64,000 nt of DNA from Thelonectria olida (Eukaryota > Ascomycota > Sordariomycetes > Hypocreales > Nectriaceae). The notes below the pieces were generated by a model that did no database searches, was not told the origin of the DNA, and was given only the letters and a program-made list of their open reading frames with translations. The position numbers and the translations under genes were made by a program. This document shows positions 10,601 through 21,577 of the stretch, one piece after another; position 1 is the stretch's first letter; each line of letters starts with the position of its first letter. The stretch spans positions 372,001 through 436,000 of the forward strand of contig JAGPYM010000020.1 in the NCBI GenBank assembly GCA_020736575.1, in the 5' to 3' direction.

Positions 10601-12064
10601 CTACCGTGAACTGGCCGGCCCTTGGGTGTGTGGTCGCTGTGCAGATCGACGCATGGCAAACAGCGTATTTTTGTAGCTGGTGACCTCTTCGTGCATCACT
10701 CGGGCGAAGGTTCGGTACAAACTCGACTCTTCATGCACAACAACCTATCTCACTTCAGTCATGGCTGCCACCTGCTCTTGAGAACCATTGCAACGTACCT
10801 TGACGATATGAAGCATATACTCGGCAGCTTTGTCAATGCTTTCGAAGCAGTTGCGGTCCATGAGCATTGTTGCTACAGCAATAACGGCATCGCATTCTGA
10901 TTGAGGATCCAACCCAGGCGGTCTTCTCGACCATCTGGCAGCGAGAGGTCGCATGAAGTTGAGAATCATTCTGCTGATGCTCCTCTGTCGCCACTCCCTG
11001 TCTAGCCATCCCCGTGCTTGAGGAGCCGGCGCGGCTAGCTCGTCCGCCATTCCTCTATGAAAACCTAGATAGGCATTGATGTTTTGGAACAAGGAAGTGG
11101 CCCAAAGATGCTCATCACTGGGTCTTCTGGGGGGTGTATACATGCTGAGATGCCGTGGGTAGGGTTGATCGACATCGCTGTCTGGCGTAAATGTACGGTC
11201 AATGGAGGATCCTGGGGAGACACTTTGAAGCCTTTGATGTGCAAATTGACCATCGATTCTATCGGCTGTGTTGGAAACGTCAAGTACCCGAAAAGAACTC
11301 TCGAATGTGTTGAGCTCTGATCTGTGAGATCGGCGCGGTCCGTATCCTCCGGATAAGAGGCGAATCAACTCATCTCGTTCGTCGTCTAAGATCGTAGAAG
11401 TCGCAGGCAAGCCCGATTTTGTGGTGTTTGAACACGAATAGACCAGATTTGTCCATAGAGCTGCCCAGAGGGTTTCGAAGAGGTCTCGTTGCCATGAATA
11501 TGGAAGAGCACCTTTCCACATCCCGCACCCGTTCAAAAGTTCAGTCTTTTCCAACCGATTCTGCTTGATCAGATAGCGGGATGTGGCGTATGACAAGACC
11601 GAAAGGGCAAAGATGCTGTCGAAATCTCGAGGGACGGGGCCGGACTGAGCTGTCTGGAAAGTAGCAAGCCCGAGTTCGAACAAACCTTCGACATCCTCAT
11701 AAGCGTCAAGGAGTTGGTTGATCTCAGGTCTATCGTTGGACGCCGCCCACATCTTCAAAAACCCCCACACGTCCCCAAACGAGCCCCTGACATCTCCGAC
11801 TGCTTCCCAAAACAGACGTGTACATGTAAGATCCGCAGGATTTTGGATGTCGCTCTGAGAAGACTGTATCAATGAAGCCTCACGTCCTACCCTCTCCACG
11901 TGCAGCAAGGCGACTAAAAGGCCGCGGGCTCGGCGAATTCGCACGTTGGGGTTCGTCACGGGCTCATCAGGTGGTATCTCGCGCGAGAGATTCGGTAACA
12001 ATCTGAAGTTCCTCTCCATGTTGAAGGATGGAACCAGCCATGGGACTTGGCCGGAGTGCGCCAT
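10601..12064 (-). CDS. zinc-finger-family paralogue A, finger absent
   Basis: First of four tandem minus-strand paralogues. Two exons, 10799-12064 and 10601-10744, give an intact 469-residue frame; a start 17 codons earlier at 12115 is also open. The N-terminal domain begins RRARGLLVALLHVERV and continues through FWEAVGDVR, PRDFDSIFALSVLSYATSRY and a Trp-rich segment. Exon 1 ends with the family's C-terminal motif (AVIAVATMLMDRNCFESIDK, then AAEYMLHIVK). After a 54-nt phase-0 intron, exon 2 encodes a helical stretch (HEESSLYRTFARVMHEEV) matching the second exon of paralogues B-D, then stops. The zinc-finger exon present in the others is missing, and I found no clean finger in the next 300 bases. 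Function unknown. Confidence 0.75.
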
Positions 12065-12615
12065 GGGCTTCGTCTTATTGATGATAGTGGTAAGAAAGTT
12101 TTTCCAGAAAAGCAAGTATGTGGATGAAATGACTGGGGAGCCTGAGAGGTCGGAGCTGGGTACTTATACGCGGTGGTGTAACGAGGGAGGGAAAGAGTTC
12201 ATCACCGAGGATGGAGGGCACTTCACAAGGACGTGGCTTCCTCGCAAAGCCAATACAGAAAGCAGAAGGTGCAAGTTGGCAGCCAAAGAGTGTTAGCAAC
12301 CACCTATTGCAGATCATGAGAAAGTGTGGCTGGTCATATTTGGGAAGAATCATTTCTCTGAGAGCAACACAAGTCGTTCTGGACGAGAATCGGCGGAGCG
12401 CGAAGCAGCAACTGGAAACTGGTTTTCGAATGGACTTGTCTACCTTAGATAGATACTTGGTTCAATTTATCGTTGTCGTGTTTATTAATCTCACCACCCA
12501 GGGTTGATTTCTCGCCCAACACATTCTGTCTCTTCACTCCCATGCTCCATCAATCCCTTTATTTGCCTTTTTAACTCTTCTGGTGGCATACAGCCCTAAC
12601 CACCTTTTCTCAGTA
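12065..12615. other. spacer between paralogues A and B
   Basis: 551-bp gap holding the presumed promoter of paralogue A and the 3' end of B. No other gene or repeat is seen. Confidence 0.45.
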
Positions 12616-14292
12616 CTAGATCTCGTGATCCTGTGGCAAATTGCCCGAAATTTCGTTGGGATGGGCCTTTTTCATGTGTCGGGTAAGATTCAATCTCCTG
12701 CCTTGAATCACGACACGACACTCCGGACAAGGGTATACTCTATCACGTCTTATTAGTTAAATATCCAGATCGGCTAAGGGCTAAGAGACAGTCTTACGCT
12801 GCAGACCTTTTCCGCTTGTTTCCCTGTTCGGCTGGAAGGCTCGCCTTAGCTTGGGTCGCTCGCACCTTGTTGCAGAGCGCTCTGTATGACGATGAGTTGT
12901 CTGGAAATACCGCCTGCGATACTTATAAGTCATGATCATTGGATATTTGTCATGGGAAATAGAACACACTCTTCCAAGCTTCAAGACCATAAAGTCAGCA
13001 GCTTCTTCAAGATCATGAAAGCATTGGCGTCTGAGAAACGTCTCTGCGACGGCCACGATTGCTTGACAATGCAGGTTCCATCCATGTTCCCTTCTTGAAG
13101 ATAGAAGAGGCCGAATGAAGCTTTCAATCTCACGATCGATGAGGATGTCTCGTCGCTCCATATCCAATGGGTCTTTCGTAATCACCTTTTTGACAAATAG
13201 GTCGTGCGGTAGGTCGCCGAGATGATCGAGGAAGTCGAACGTCCCCTGAGCCAGTCCGTCTCCCTCAAGACCACACGCGTTGGTCACTGTCCGCCGGGAT
13301 TGTGCTTGAGACGTTGCATTCTCGTATGGGAGTTGTGGGCCTGATCCAGTTCCAAGACCTGATGCCAACTTTTGAGATGACACGAGGCCCATCGCATTGG
13401 GGTCGGCCATCTCTTGCCATGGAGCGCCGAACTGTGAGCCAAGGAGGCTATACTGAATAAGTTCCTTTGGTGGCTTCAGCATTTGGGGTTGCGTGGATTG
13501 GGCGTCTAGTCCATAGGTAGTCATGTTCGCGGCTGGGATCGAGGTAGTCCAAGAGCAGGCGTCGAAGCCGCTATTCGCAGTCGACCCCTGTTGTCCAGCA
13601 CTGTGACTTTGTGCTGCGAGGGAATTTTCGATTGGCAAGAGATAAGGCTGAGGTTGTCCGTATTCGGTGTACTGATGAGGTGTGAGAGGCCCTTGGGAGT
13701 TCGTGGGCAGATACGGAGGCTGATCCAAGTTGGGCCATATGGCTTTTGAAAGGTTCTCAAGGATTTTCTGATCCGAACTCGATAGTCCATCTCCCCACAG
13801 CAGACTGTCAGTAATTGCAAAATTACAAATCTGTGGGTGTTGCTCGGTCAAATGGAGAGACATGGAGTTTGACAAGGCCATGCGAGCAAATACACTACTG
13901 AGATCCCTGGGGAGTTCCCCCTGTTGGGCCACTTGCTCAACATGGAGCCCAAACAGATACAGCCCTTCGGCGTTGCCACCACAGTCCTTATAGAGTTTGT
14001 TCATCTCGCGTCCCTTGTATATCCTCATTTGAGTCTCCAGCTTGTTCCATACGCCGGTCATTTTCGTTCTCAAGTCTCGAATGGCAACCCAAGCGACATC
14101 TTGCGGGAGCGATTGGGAGATTTCCGGGGAGGGGTTCTTGGGCGCAAGTTGTTCATACTTCTCTAGGTACAACAGGGCAACCAAGAGACCACGAAGTTGG
14201 GTGACTCGACCGTGGGGGGCCCTAGAGAATCTAGATTGGCTGCCCGAGGCCTGACAAGCGCCATGAGATGGGTGTGAGAAGGTTGTGGCCAT
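12616..14292 (-). CDS. zinc-finger-family paralogue B (single CCHH finger)
   Basis: Three exons, 12970-14292, 12798-12913 and 12616-12739, give an intact 520-residue protein. I chose the start at 14292 (MATTFSHPSHG); an in-frame ATG at 14451 would add 53 residues. The N-terminal domain shares RVTQLRGLLVALLYLEKY, VAIRDLRTKMTGVWNKLE and PRDLSSVFARMALSNSMSLH with the paralogues. A Gln/Pro/Ser-rich linker follows. The C-terminal motif is IESFIRPLL, then CQAIVAVAETFLRRQCF. Exon 2 encodes a short Tyr/Ser helix and a basic stretch (NKRKRS, a possible nuclear signal). Exon 3 encodes one finger, CPEC-x13-H-x4-H, with 13 rather than 12 residues between the second Cys and the first His. It is plausibly a DNA-binding regulator, which is an inference from the finger alone. 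Confidence 0.78.
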
Positions 14293-16360
14293 GTTGTATC
14301 GCCTTGGAAGATGGGGGTCATGCAGAGAAGGCGAGAAGGCAGCCGGAAAGTGTGGGATTGTGGGCGCAAGGCGGCGAACTTGTGGCAGGCCTCGCCATGT
14401 TATTAAATCCCGAATCCAAACAGCTATTAGAAGTGAGAACCCCCCCGACATTACAATGTGAGGCTCAACTGCGCGACGGCCCTCACCTACTCACCTTATT
14501 ATTTCGACTCGACCACACAATGCAGTCGCACACTGCCTGCCCACTTTCACCGGTACCACGTAACGTCGACGGGGCCTTTTTGGGGACACTTATCGGCGGG
14601 ATTGGCTCTGCGCGGAATGGGTAGCTTCTTTAGCATGGGGCGAGAGTGTGCTCTTTGTAAAGAGCAGAGGGCTCTTCACGAAGAGCACCGAGCTCTGAAG
14701 CCAAGAGCTCTACAGTCTGCCCAGCTGCGGAGTGGACCGAGGACAGCGCATTGCTAGGCTATGCAAGTCGGTGTGGGCTTGTCTGGAAGGAAGAGAAAAT
14801 GCCTTCCAGGGGCTGACTGCTCCTGAGACGAGGCATGAGCTCTTGGAGAAGAGCACGGTCAGAACTGGAGAGAGGGCGAAGTGCGGGCGCGATGTCGTTA
14901 GGTGTAGTGGGAAGAGCAGGTAAGAACACTGGCTATTCCTAAGTCTAAACCTGTAAATTCCATATGGATGTGTCACAGAAGGTCGCTTTGGTCTGGTCTT
15001 GCAATACTTAACTGTTTCCTCTGCTCTTCTCTCTTTCCGCGTCGTGGCCGAGACCATTTGCGTCGACGTGCTTGATTTCGTCACACAATGACTTGCCCGA
15101 GTAAAAGGTACGGACGCAGTTAAAGTCAGAGCAAATAGGTGGGTAGGCTGCAAACGGCGAATGGCAAGAATTCGTGTTTGCACTGGGAGCAATTAGTTCA
15201 CTACGAGACTTGCCAGCTACCTGGGATCAACAAAGACAAGCACCAATATCATTGTGCTTCCTTGGCAGTACGTACGAAGATGGAAAAAAAGGTCAGCGAC
15301 GAGACGACATAAAAAGTGGCCTGATCATAGGTAGGTGTGATGCAGTCCAACCTGTCAGGCGCTGGCTGCCCTGATGCTCCCTGTGCCCCCTTCGCTTTCC
15401 AGGCGGACAAGTGCATTGGGTCGCAGAAGAGCAGACAATGCGATCCAATTCAATGTTTACAATGGCTCCTTGGGTGCCCATGAAAATCTCTTCAAGGGGC
15501 AGAAAAGTCCCCATTGAGGCAGCTGCATGTAAGTCCCAAGCCACCAACATGGCCGAATCAAGAACAGACAAACCAGGCCTCCAGGCTGTCGTTATGAAGG
15601 TAAATGTCAAAATTCGCCAGTATCGGCCTCAATCTGGCTCAAGAAATAGAGGAGACTTCAGGTTTGAAGCTGTCGTACTATAGTTGTCAACCCAGGAAGC
15701 TCCCATGTTGGTACTTGGCAAGACCCCGGGCTGTTATTGGCCATACCCTCACAACAAGCTGTTGGCCCAAGGCTGATCGAGGGGCAATAATGCCTGGAGT
15801 CTATTTGTTCCAGTGCCGAGTTCAGTGAGCTTCCAGTGGCCTCATCTACGCCACCGGCCTGGGGGGTGGTTTGACCCCAGTGCCGTTGCACTTCTGCCTC
15901 CAACCAAGGTCAGGGAGAAACTGAGAATTGCAAGGGCGGATTCGTCCGCAGATGCGCACCGAACATCTTTTAGCATGGCTCGTGTACCAAGTATCTCGCC
16001 ATGCCACAGAGAGGTTAGGTTTAATGGATCTGGTTGTGGAAGTCGATTAACTTGTTGATGGGATGGATCATATTGGATCCGATCAAGGCCCTGACAAAAC
16101 AAGCTGTGTTGATTGAGTGGAAAAGGTTATCGCAAAGAGAACCTGAAATGAATTGATTCATAGAATAATCATAGCAATGATGCGCTCGCTCATATACACA
16201 TCGTCGGTTACCCAATCGTAAACTTTCATCCAAACATCACGAGTAGGTAGCTAACCCCATCAAACCACCCAAATCTTCAGCTCGGCTCTTGAGGGCCGCT
16301 TTCCAATCTTCTATAAAATACCCGCATACTAGCCATCAATGTAGAGCTATAGGAATGTCA
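14293..16360. other. 2-kb intergenic region between paralogues B and C
   Basis: It holds the promoter of B and a pair of adjacent perfect palindromes at 14648-14688 (listed separately). No coding sequence is supported; open frames are at most 160 codons and compositionally random. Confidence 0.45.
14648..14688. repeat. two adjacent palindromes nested in a larger inverted repeat
   Basis: GCTCTTT-GT-AAAGAGC lies at 14650-14665 and GCTCTTC-AC-GAAGAGC at 14671-14686. Each is a perfect 7-bp hairpin with a 2-nt loop. The outer GTGCTCTT (14648-14655) also pairs with AAGAGCAC (14681-14688), so the unit can fold as one long stem or as two hairpins. Confidence 0.8.
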
Positions 16361-18147
16361 TCATGCCTCCGGGCCCTGGCGCCGCATCATTCGGCGCGAA
16401 GAAGGGGTTTGGCTACGAGGCGCCTTTTTCCTGAGATACTTCTCGCACACTCCAGCCTTCTTTTCGTGTCGCCCCAGATTGAAGCTTCTGTCGAACATCC
16501 TCCCACATTTCTTACAAGGAAATCCACCTCTAGGTATCGGAGTTAGTGGACTGGAGTTTCGGGATGGTGCCAATGGCGACTTACTCCTGAGGGACCGCCG
16601 ACGGGGTTGGATGTCCGGTTCTGCTAAGCGCTCTGTTGTTCCAATGCGTGACTTGTGCTTCGACCATATCTTTGAGGCTTGTGTATTCTGAGAGGTGGCT
16701 GCTTAGACTCAACTGTTCCGTGTCAGCCTCTCGTGGCCTGCTATGGCGATTCAGAATCGGGACGTACCTCAGCCAACCGCAGAATATACTGCTTGACCTG
16801 CTCAACGCTGTTGAAGCAGCCACGGTCAACATGTTTTTCTGTTGCAGACACGATCTTCTCAGATTGAATAGTAGCTTCAACACGCCTTTTGAGGGGGCTG
16901 ATAAAGTACTCCATCATGTTCTTGATGGGCACCGGCCCTTCCTTTGCCTGAGTCTCTTTGAACGTCATTCCTCGGCCTGAATATTCCCTGAAAAATGGGC
17001 CGAAATAACGCAGGAAGAGAATCAAGCTGGAAACCAATTGAAAAAAATCGGGCGTCTGTTGCGATGGTCGACGGGCCACTCCTGGGTGTTGCTCATCGGA
17101 TGGTAAGTCCAGTGTTTGGGGATACTGCGTGGCTCCATATTGAAAAGAAGGGGAACCTCCATGAGTGAATGGGCTCGATATTCCAGCAAGGGCAGGGTTG
17201 GGGTAGTGACCTGGTATTAGAGGAGCCCCCGCGAAAGATAATTGGGGTGTTTGCAGTGCAAAGCCGCTGTCACTGATGGCATCGAAATCCGATGTTGATA
17301 TGGCTCCATGGATAAAGCTCCCCGGAGTCGACGGGGAAAAAGACTGACTATACCTTGGTCCCAGGGATGGAGGAGCCAGGAATTGCCTGTGGGAGGGAAG
17401 AGTCAAGAATTGTCCTCGAGAGAAGTTTGCCTCAGACATGTGTCCTTGAGGTCCTTGAGAGAGAGGAGCGGGCTGTCCTGCTAGGGAGAGGTCTTGTAGG
17501 GTGCGACCTGTCTCAAGTAACATAGGAGGGTCTTCGCTGGCGATAGAAGGCAGGTTCGCAGACCATACCGTTATGGGGTCCCTTTCGGTCAAATCCCGCC
17601 ACAGATCTTCGAACAGGATCTTGGTGTCATTTCTCTCACGTGGGGGGAGAGTTGCCATCCATCGCCGATAGTCACTGACGACACTGGCCACTGTCAAGAC
17701 GTTCTTGGCGACTAAGTAGCGCGACGTGACTTGCAATAAGACCACGAGGGCGAATTGGCTGGTGAAGTCTAATGAGTTGCTTCCTCTCAGGACTGTTTCA
17801 AAGGCGTCGATGCCGTAATCGAGAAGATTTTGGGAGCTGGTGCACTTCTCAACAATTTTGCTGATCTCTGATCCAATTGTCGCTTGGGCGTTCCGTTTGT
17901 TCCATACAATCGTCACCTGGGATGCCACATATCTCATTGCGTTCCATGCTTCCGCTACTTGGGGTGCTTCGTGAGGGGTTGATTGTTTTGCAGTCTGGGT
18001 GTTTTCGACGATGTGGATGGCTGTGCGGAAGCCATGGGCCCTGGATACGAGATAACCGGTGTCTGACTGAGTTTCTTGAGGAGCAACCGGGTTTTGAAGA
18101 ATCGGACTCAGAGAGAGAAAGGCGTTGGGCCTGTTGTTCATCGACAT
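16361..18147 (-). CDS. zinc-finger-family paralogue C (single CCHC finger)
   Basis: Three exons, 16768-18147, 16585-16712 and 16361-16529, give 558 residues in an intact frame. The alternative start 18210 adds 21 residues. Shared family features are AWNAMRYVASQVTIVWNKR, SQFALVVLLQVTSRYLV and LFEDLWRDL in the N-terminal domain. A Pro/Ser/Gln-rich linker comes next. The C-terminal motif is MMEYFISPL, then VSATEKHVDRGCFNSVEQ. Exon 2 encodes the conserved amphipathic segment (HLSEYTSLKDMVEAQV). Exon 3 encodes the finger CKKC-x12-H-x6-C, followed by a basic tail (KYLRKKAP...RRMMRRQ) suited to DNA or nuclear targeting. Both introns have good donors (GTACGT, GTAAGT), and the second has a CTAAC branch site. 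Function unknown; a regulatory role is an inference. Confidence 0.78.
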
Positions 18148-19337
18148 GGTGCAGCCGTCTGGTCGTGTTGCGGAGCACACATATCCTCGTGGAGAATTTG
18201 AAGTAGGCAAATTTCAAGAAGAGAAGGCGACTTTCAATGGGTTGAAACAGGGCGAGCCTTTATCTGAAGATTGTGGGCTTAAGGTTCACTTATATAGGAT
18301 TGATCCTTCCACTGACCTCTGGTGGCTTGATTCCCGCGGGCACCCAAGGATCGAAGATGAGGCTCAAAACACACTGTCCTCGTCTGCAACTTGTGAGTTG
18401 CCCAGTCATAAAGGCTGCGGCGGACTAACAGGCCGCATTCTATCGATCCTAATGCCCTTCTGGTTAGAACATTTGCTCATTGAGCATGAGCTGGTGCTCC
18501 CGTCTTCCGGGGCGGATCGCACTCTGGTCCGCATTGCTTCTAACGCCCGCTTAAACAGGAACGAGGCTGCTCTTCGATAGGTGTGAGTGGGGGACGGAGA
18601 CACGTGTAAGTCTATGAGCTTGCTTCCTCTTGTCTGAGCCAGGCTCCTCCTCCCAACAGACCGGAGTGAAGCACAAAAGTCCTAACCCTGACCGGAGACA
18701 TCAGATGATAGTTAAGTATGGTCGAGTTCTCCGACTTTTTAGCTTGCTCTTTTAGCACTGACTCTCCGCGAGCAAGAGTTCAACCATATAAATGAGTCTG
18801 TCCTACCTGGGCCACGTCATTGACGATGACAGCGCCCCTTTCCTTCCCGAGACATTGTTTTGTTTTCTCTTTCCCCCTTTCCCCCCCACCTGTCACACTC
18901 ACGAAATTCCCAGTTACATGAACTCTTGCTACTTCCTAATGAGTTTACTCGGCACCTGCGCACGTGTTTCGATTGAGGTGGCTGTGGGTGACGTATCATC
19001 TTGGTGAGGAGGATCAAGTGCTTTGCGATTAAGCATTGAGTGAGGGGCACGCTGACACGGGATCATTGAAGGCCAAGGAAAGAGAGGGGTAGCGGGGTGG
19101 TTGGGCGGGTGAGTGACTCAGTGAATGAGTAGAGAGCCGATGAGCGGGTGCGTGGTACGCGATGAGAGAGCAGGTGTGCTGTACGACTTGTCCGCTAACG
19201 CTGTGAGACAATCCCCCATGGGAGATGTTTGGGGAACTGTCTTCCGAGAAATGAATAAACTCAACAAATAGAAGACACGGTTCGGCCAAGAAAGAAAAAT
19301 GTGCCATCCTTGTATCGATGATTGAGTATACCGGACC
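18148..19337. other. intergenic, upstream of paralogue C
   Basis: This is the presumed promoter of paralogue C and beyond. A few short open frames exist but none has a splice partner, domain or signal. The right end touches the putative coding remnant. Confidence 0.4.
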
Positions 19338-20053
19338 TACACTACCCTCCGAGGATGCGACACACACTGATGAAGCAAGAAGAACAGCCAAACGTTGCTG
19401 AAAGGAGGACCGCATTTGGACCTACTAGCAAGGCGTGAGTATCTTGTGCGGATATTACTAGAGGATTTGCGAATTACCTGAGTTTGGGAAACAAGCTTAC
19501 CCACAGCCTCGATTTCTGGATGGAGGCACTTCAGTAACTCCGCTAACAAGGATCGCCGGTCTTCAGTACTCGAATAACACCGAACAAACAAGCCCATTGA
19601 AGGTGATACCAGGCAAAGCAGATTGACCTCTGAAGGAGGCACCAAGTTTGCAGATTGGAGGGAGAAAGGCATCTGGGCCTCCGCCGTCAAGCCACCAAAC
19701 CCACCGAGGTGCATGAGACCACCACCCAAACGGGCGTCGCATCGAAGGCTCTGAGCAAGGCATTTGAGAGCTTCATGAAAGATCTCTTGTGTGCTTTGGA
19801 GGAAATCAGACTTGCGAAAAGCCTCGAGAATGAGCTCCTAGGCGTCATTCGCAGTCTCACCGGCTAATATGGCTTCACCTCCTGAGGCCCACGACACAGC
19901 CCGGTCTCTTGTTACGCCAAGTCCCCCTCTGTCGGAACTCCGAAATTGTTTCCCCGGGGCCTCGGTGTTTGTGAGTACTTGGCCGGTTCTCATGCTTGTT
20001 TCTGGGAAGGTTGTCCAGGGCGACAAGTCCAGGGTCGAAGCAGGGAAATGCAA
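19338..20053 (-). pseudogene. possible broken gene or unrecognised multi-exon gene
   Basis: On the minus strand a frame runs from about 19900 to 19480 with protein-like composition: FLQSTQEIFHEALKCLAQ, MPFSLQSANLVPPSEVNLLC, LLAELLKCLHPEIEAVGKLV. It ends at a plausible GTAATT donor. A further protein-like stretch, VQMRSSFQQRLAVLLASSV, could follow after an AG near 19429. Upstream, the same frame is interrupted by a single TAG at about 19865, which may be an intron acceptor (CCTAG) or a true stop. The segment after it recalls the C-terminal regions of fungal Zn2Cys6 regulators, but the match is weak and no Zn cluster is present. I treat it as a remnant rather than a gene. Confidence 0.3.
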
Positions 20054-21577
20054 TGCAGGTCAAACTCATCAACGGGTCTATTATTCGTACGGACGGTATT
20101 GGTATGAGCACTGAATTACGCAGCTAATGTCGCTCTTGGAAAAGCGGGAAATCCCCATGTCCGTCCGCTTCGTTAAACTATAGATAGGACTGCTCCTGCA
20201 ACTTACCTCACTGTCGCGATAGCTGCTGCGATCTTCCGAGAGATTATTGAACGACAAGACTTCGCAAGACTGTGCACGGCAACAACTACCTCTAGCTTCA
20301 TGATCGAACCTGTCGCAATTTCGTGAGACGATACGATACGATCTTCAATGCAGCAAACGCCTGAGGCATACAGCTTGCGTGAAATGATATACATAAGGCT
20401 CCTTTACCCCGGGGCATAGCTTCCACCTTTTTCTCCATCCTTCATACCTTGATTTGGTACCGTTTTCGCTTGGCATTTATTCATCCCTCGTGGCTTCTTC
20501 CTGTATTAATTTGTATCTCAAATCCGTAACTGGGATTTTCCACTCACCAGCCACCGAACACGGGGTCAACGACGGCGACCTTCATCTGCGATCTTCCTCT
20601 ATGACCCCTATCTCATCGAGGATCTATCATATGACAACAACACTGCCGGTAAGCCTTCATATTCGAGAACCGAACTGTCTCTAGGTTCACGCATCTCTTG
20701 ACTCTGAGCATGCCTAAACCTCGGCTACGGTAGGGATATTTGACCATGGTTTTCTCTTTACCTATGAGGACAGAAGTATGTGGCTATCCTCGCTTTACCG
20801 GTAAGGTCGGCTAACACAACCAAAGGACAAGAATAATGGGTCATTTTTATTTGACATATACAAACATACAGGGGGCATGCGTACATGACCGGTTTCTCCC
20901 TCAAGAGAACTGTCATGGGACGAGCTCTGGGAGTACGGCGAGATAGAGATCTCTATATGCACGAAGAAATGTAACATAGGTGTGGATCGCGGCTTCCGAA
21001 GAGCCTCAAGGGTCTGCTGCTTGGAAAGCCGAGACTCACACATGGGCAGTCTGGGATGGGCAGGACCGAAGACGACCATGTGCATCACGTCAGGCCTTAC
21101 CACCTCCTCCCGCCCGAGTCTGACGCGGGCACAAATTCTTGGGGCTCGTCTGCCAACAGTCATTCATTAGGCGCATGGTTCTGCACGCTTAATAAACTCA
21201 TAGACTTCCGCGACTACAGATGGGTTCTGATAGCCGTAAACGCGAGGTAATCTGGACATATCGTACTTGATTTGACAGTATTGGCAAAGACAATCATGTT
21301 TCGTATGTAGATCTGTGCTGTATAAATGAATCTTTCGCCAGCCTTCGCATCATCAATTCGACATATCAATAAAGGCATACAAAAAAAGAAAAGAAATCAG
21401 GAAAACGATAATGACGTTTGACACTCTGAGACATTCTTCCAACGTGAAACCCACAATTGCTTTTCCCAAGCCCGACCGGTCCATTCGTCTAGGAACACCC
21501 AGTAATCAGACGCGCTTGACTCCAAATTCTCCGTTTTCGCAGTTCATGTATGCTGCAGGCAACCAATGCTAAATCGC
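20054..21577. other. 1.5-kb intergenic region
   Basis: No gene, tRNA or clear repeat is recognisable. Open frames stay below 125 codons. The right end is the 3' flank of paralogue D. Confidence 0.4.
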
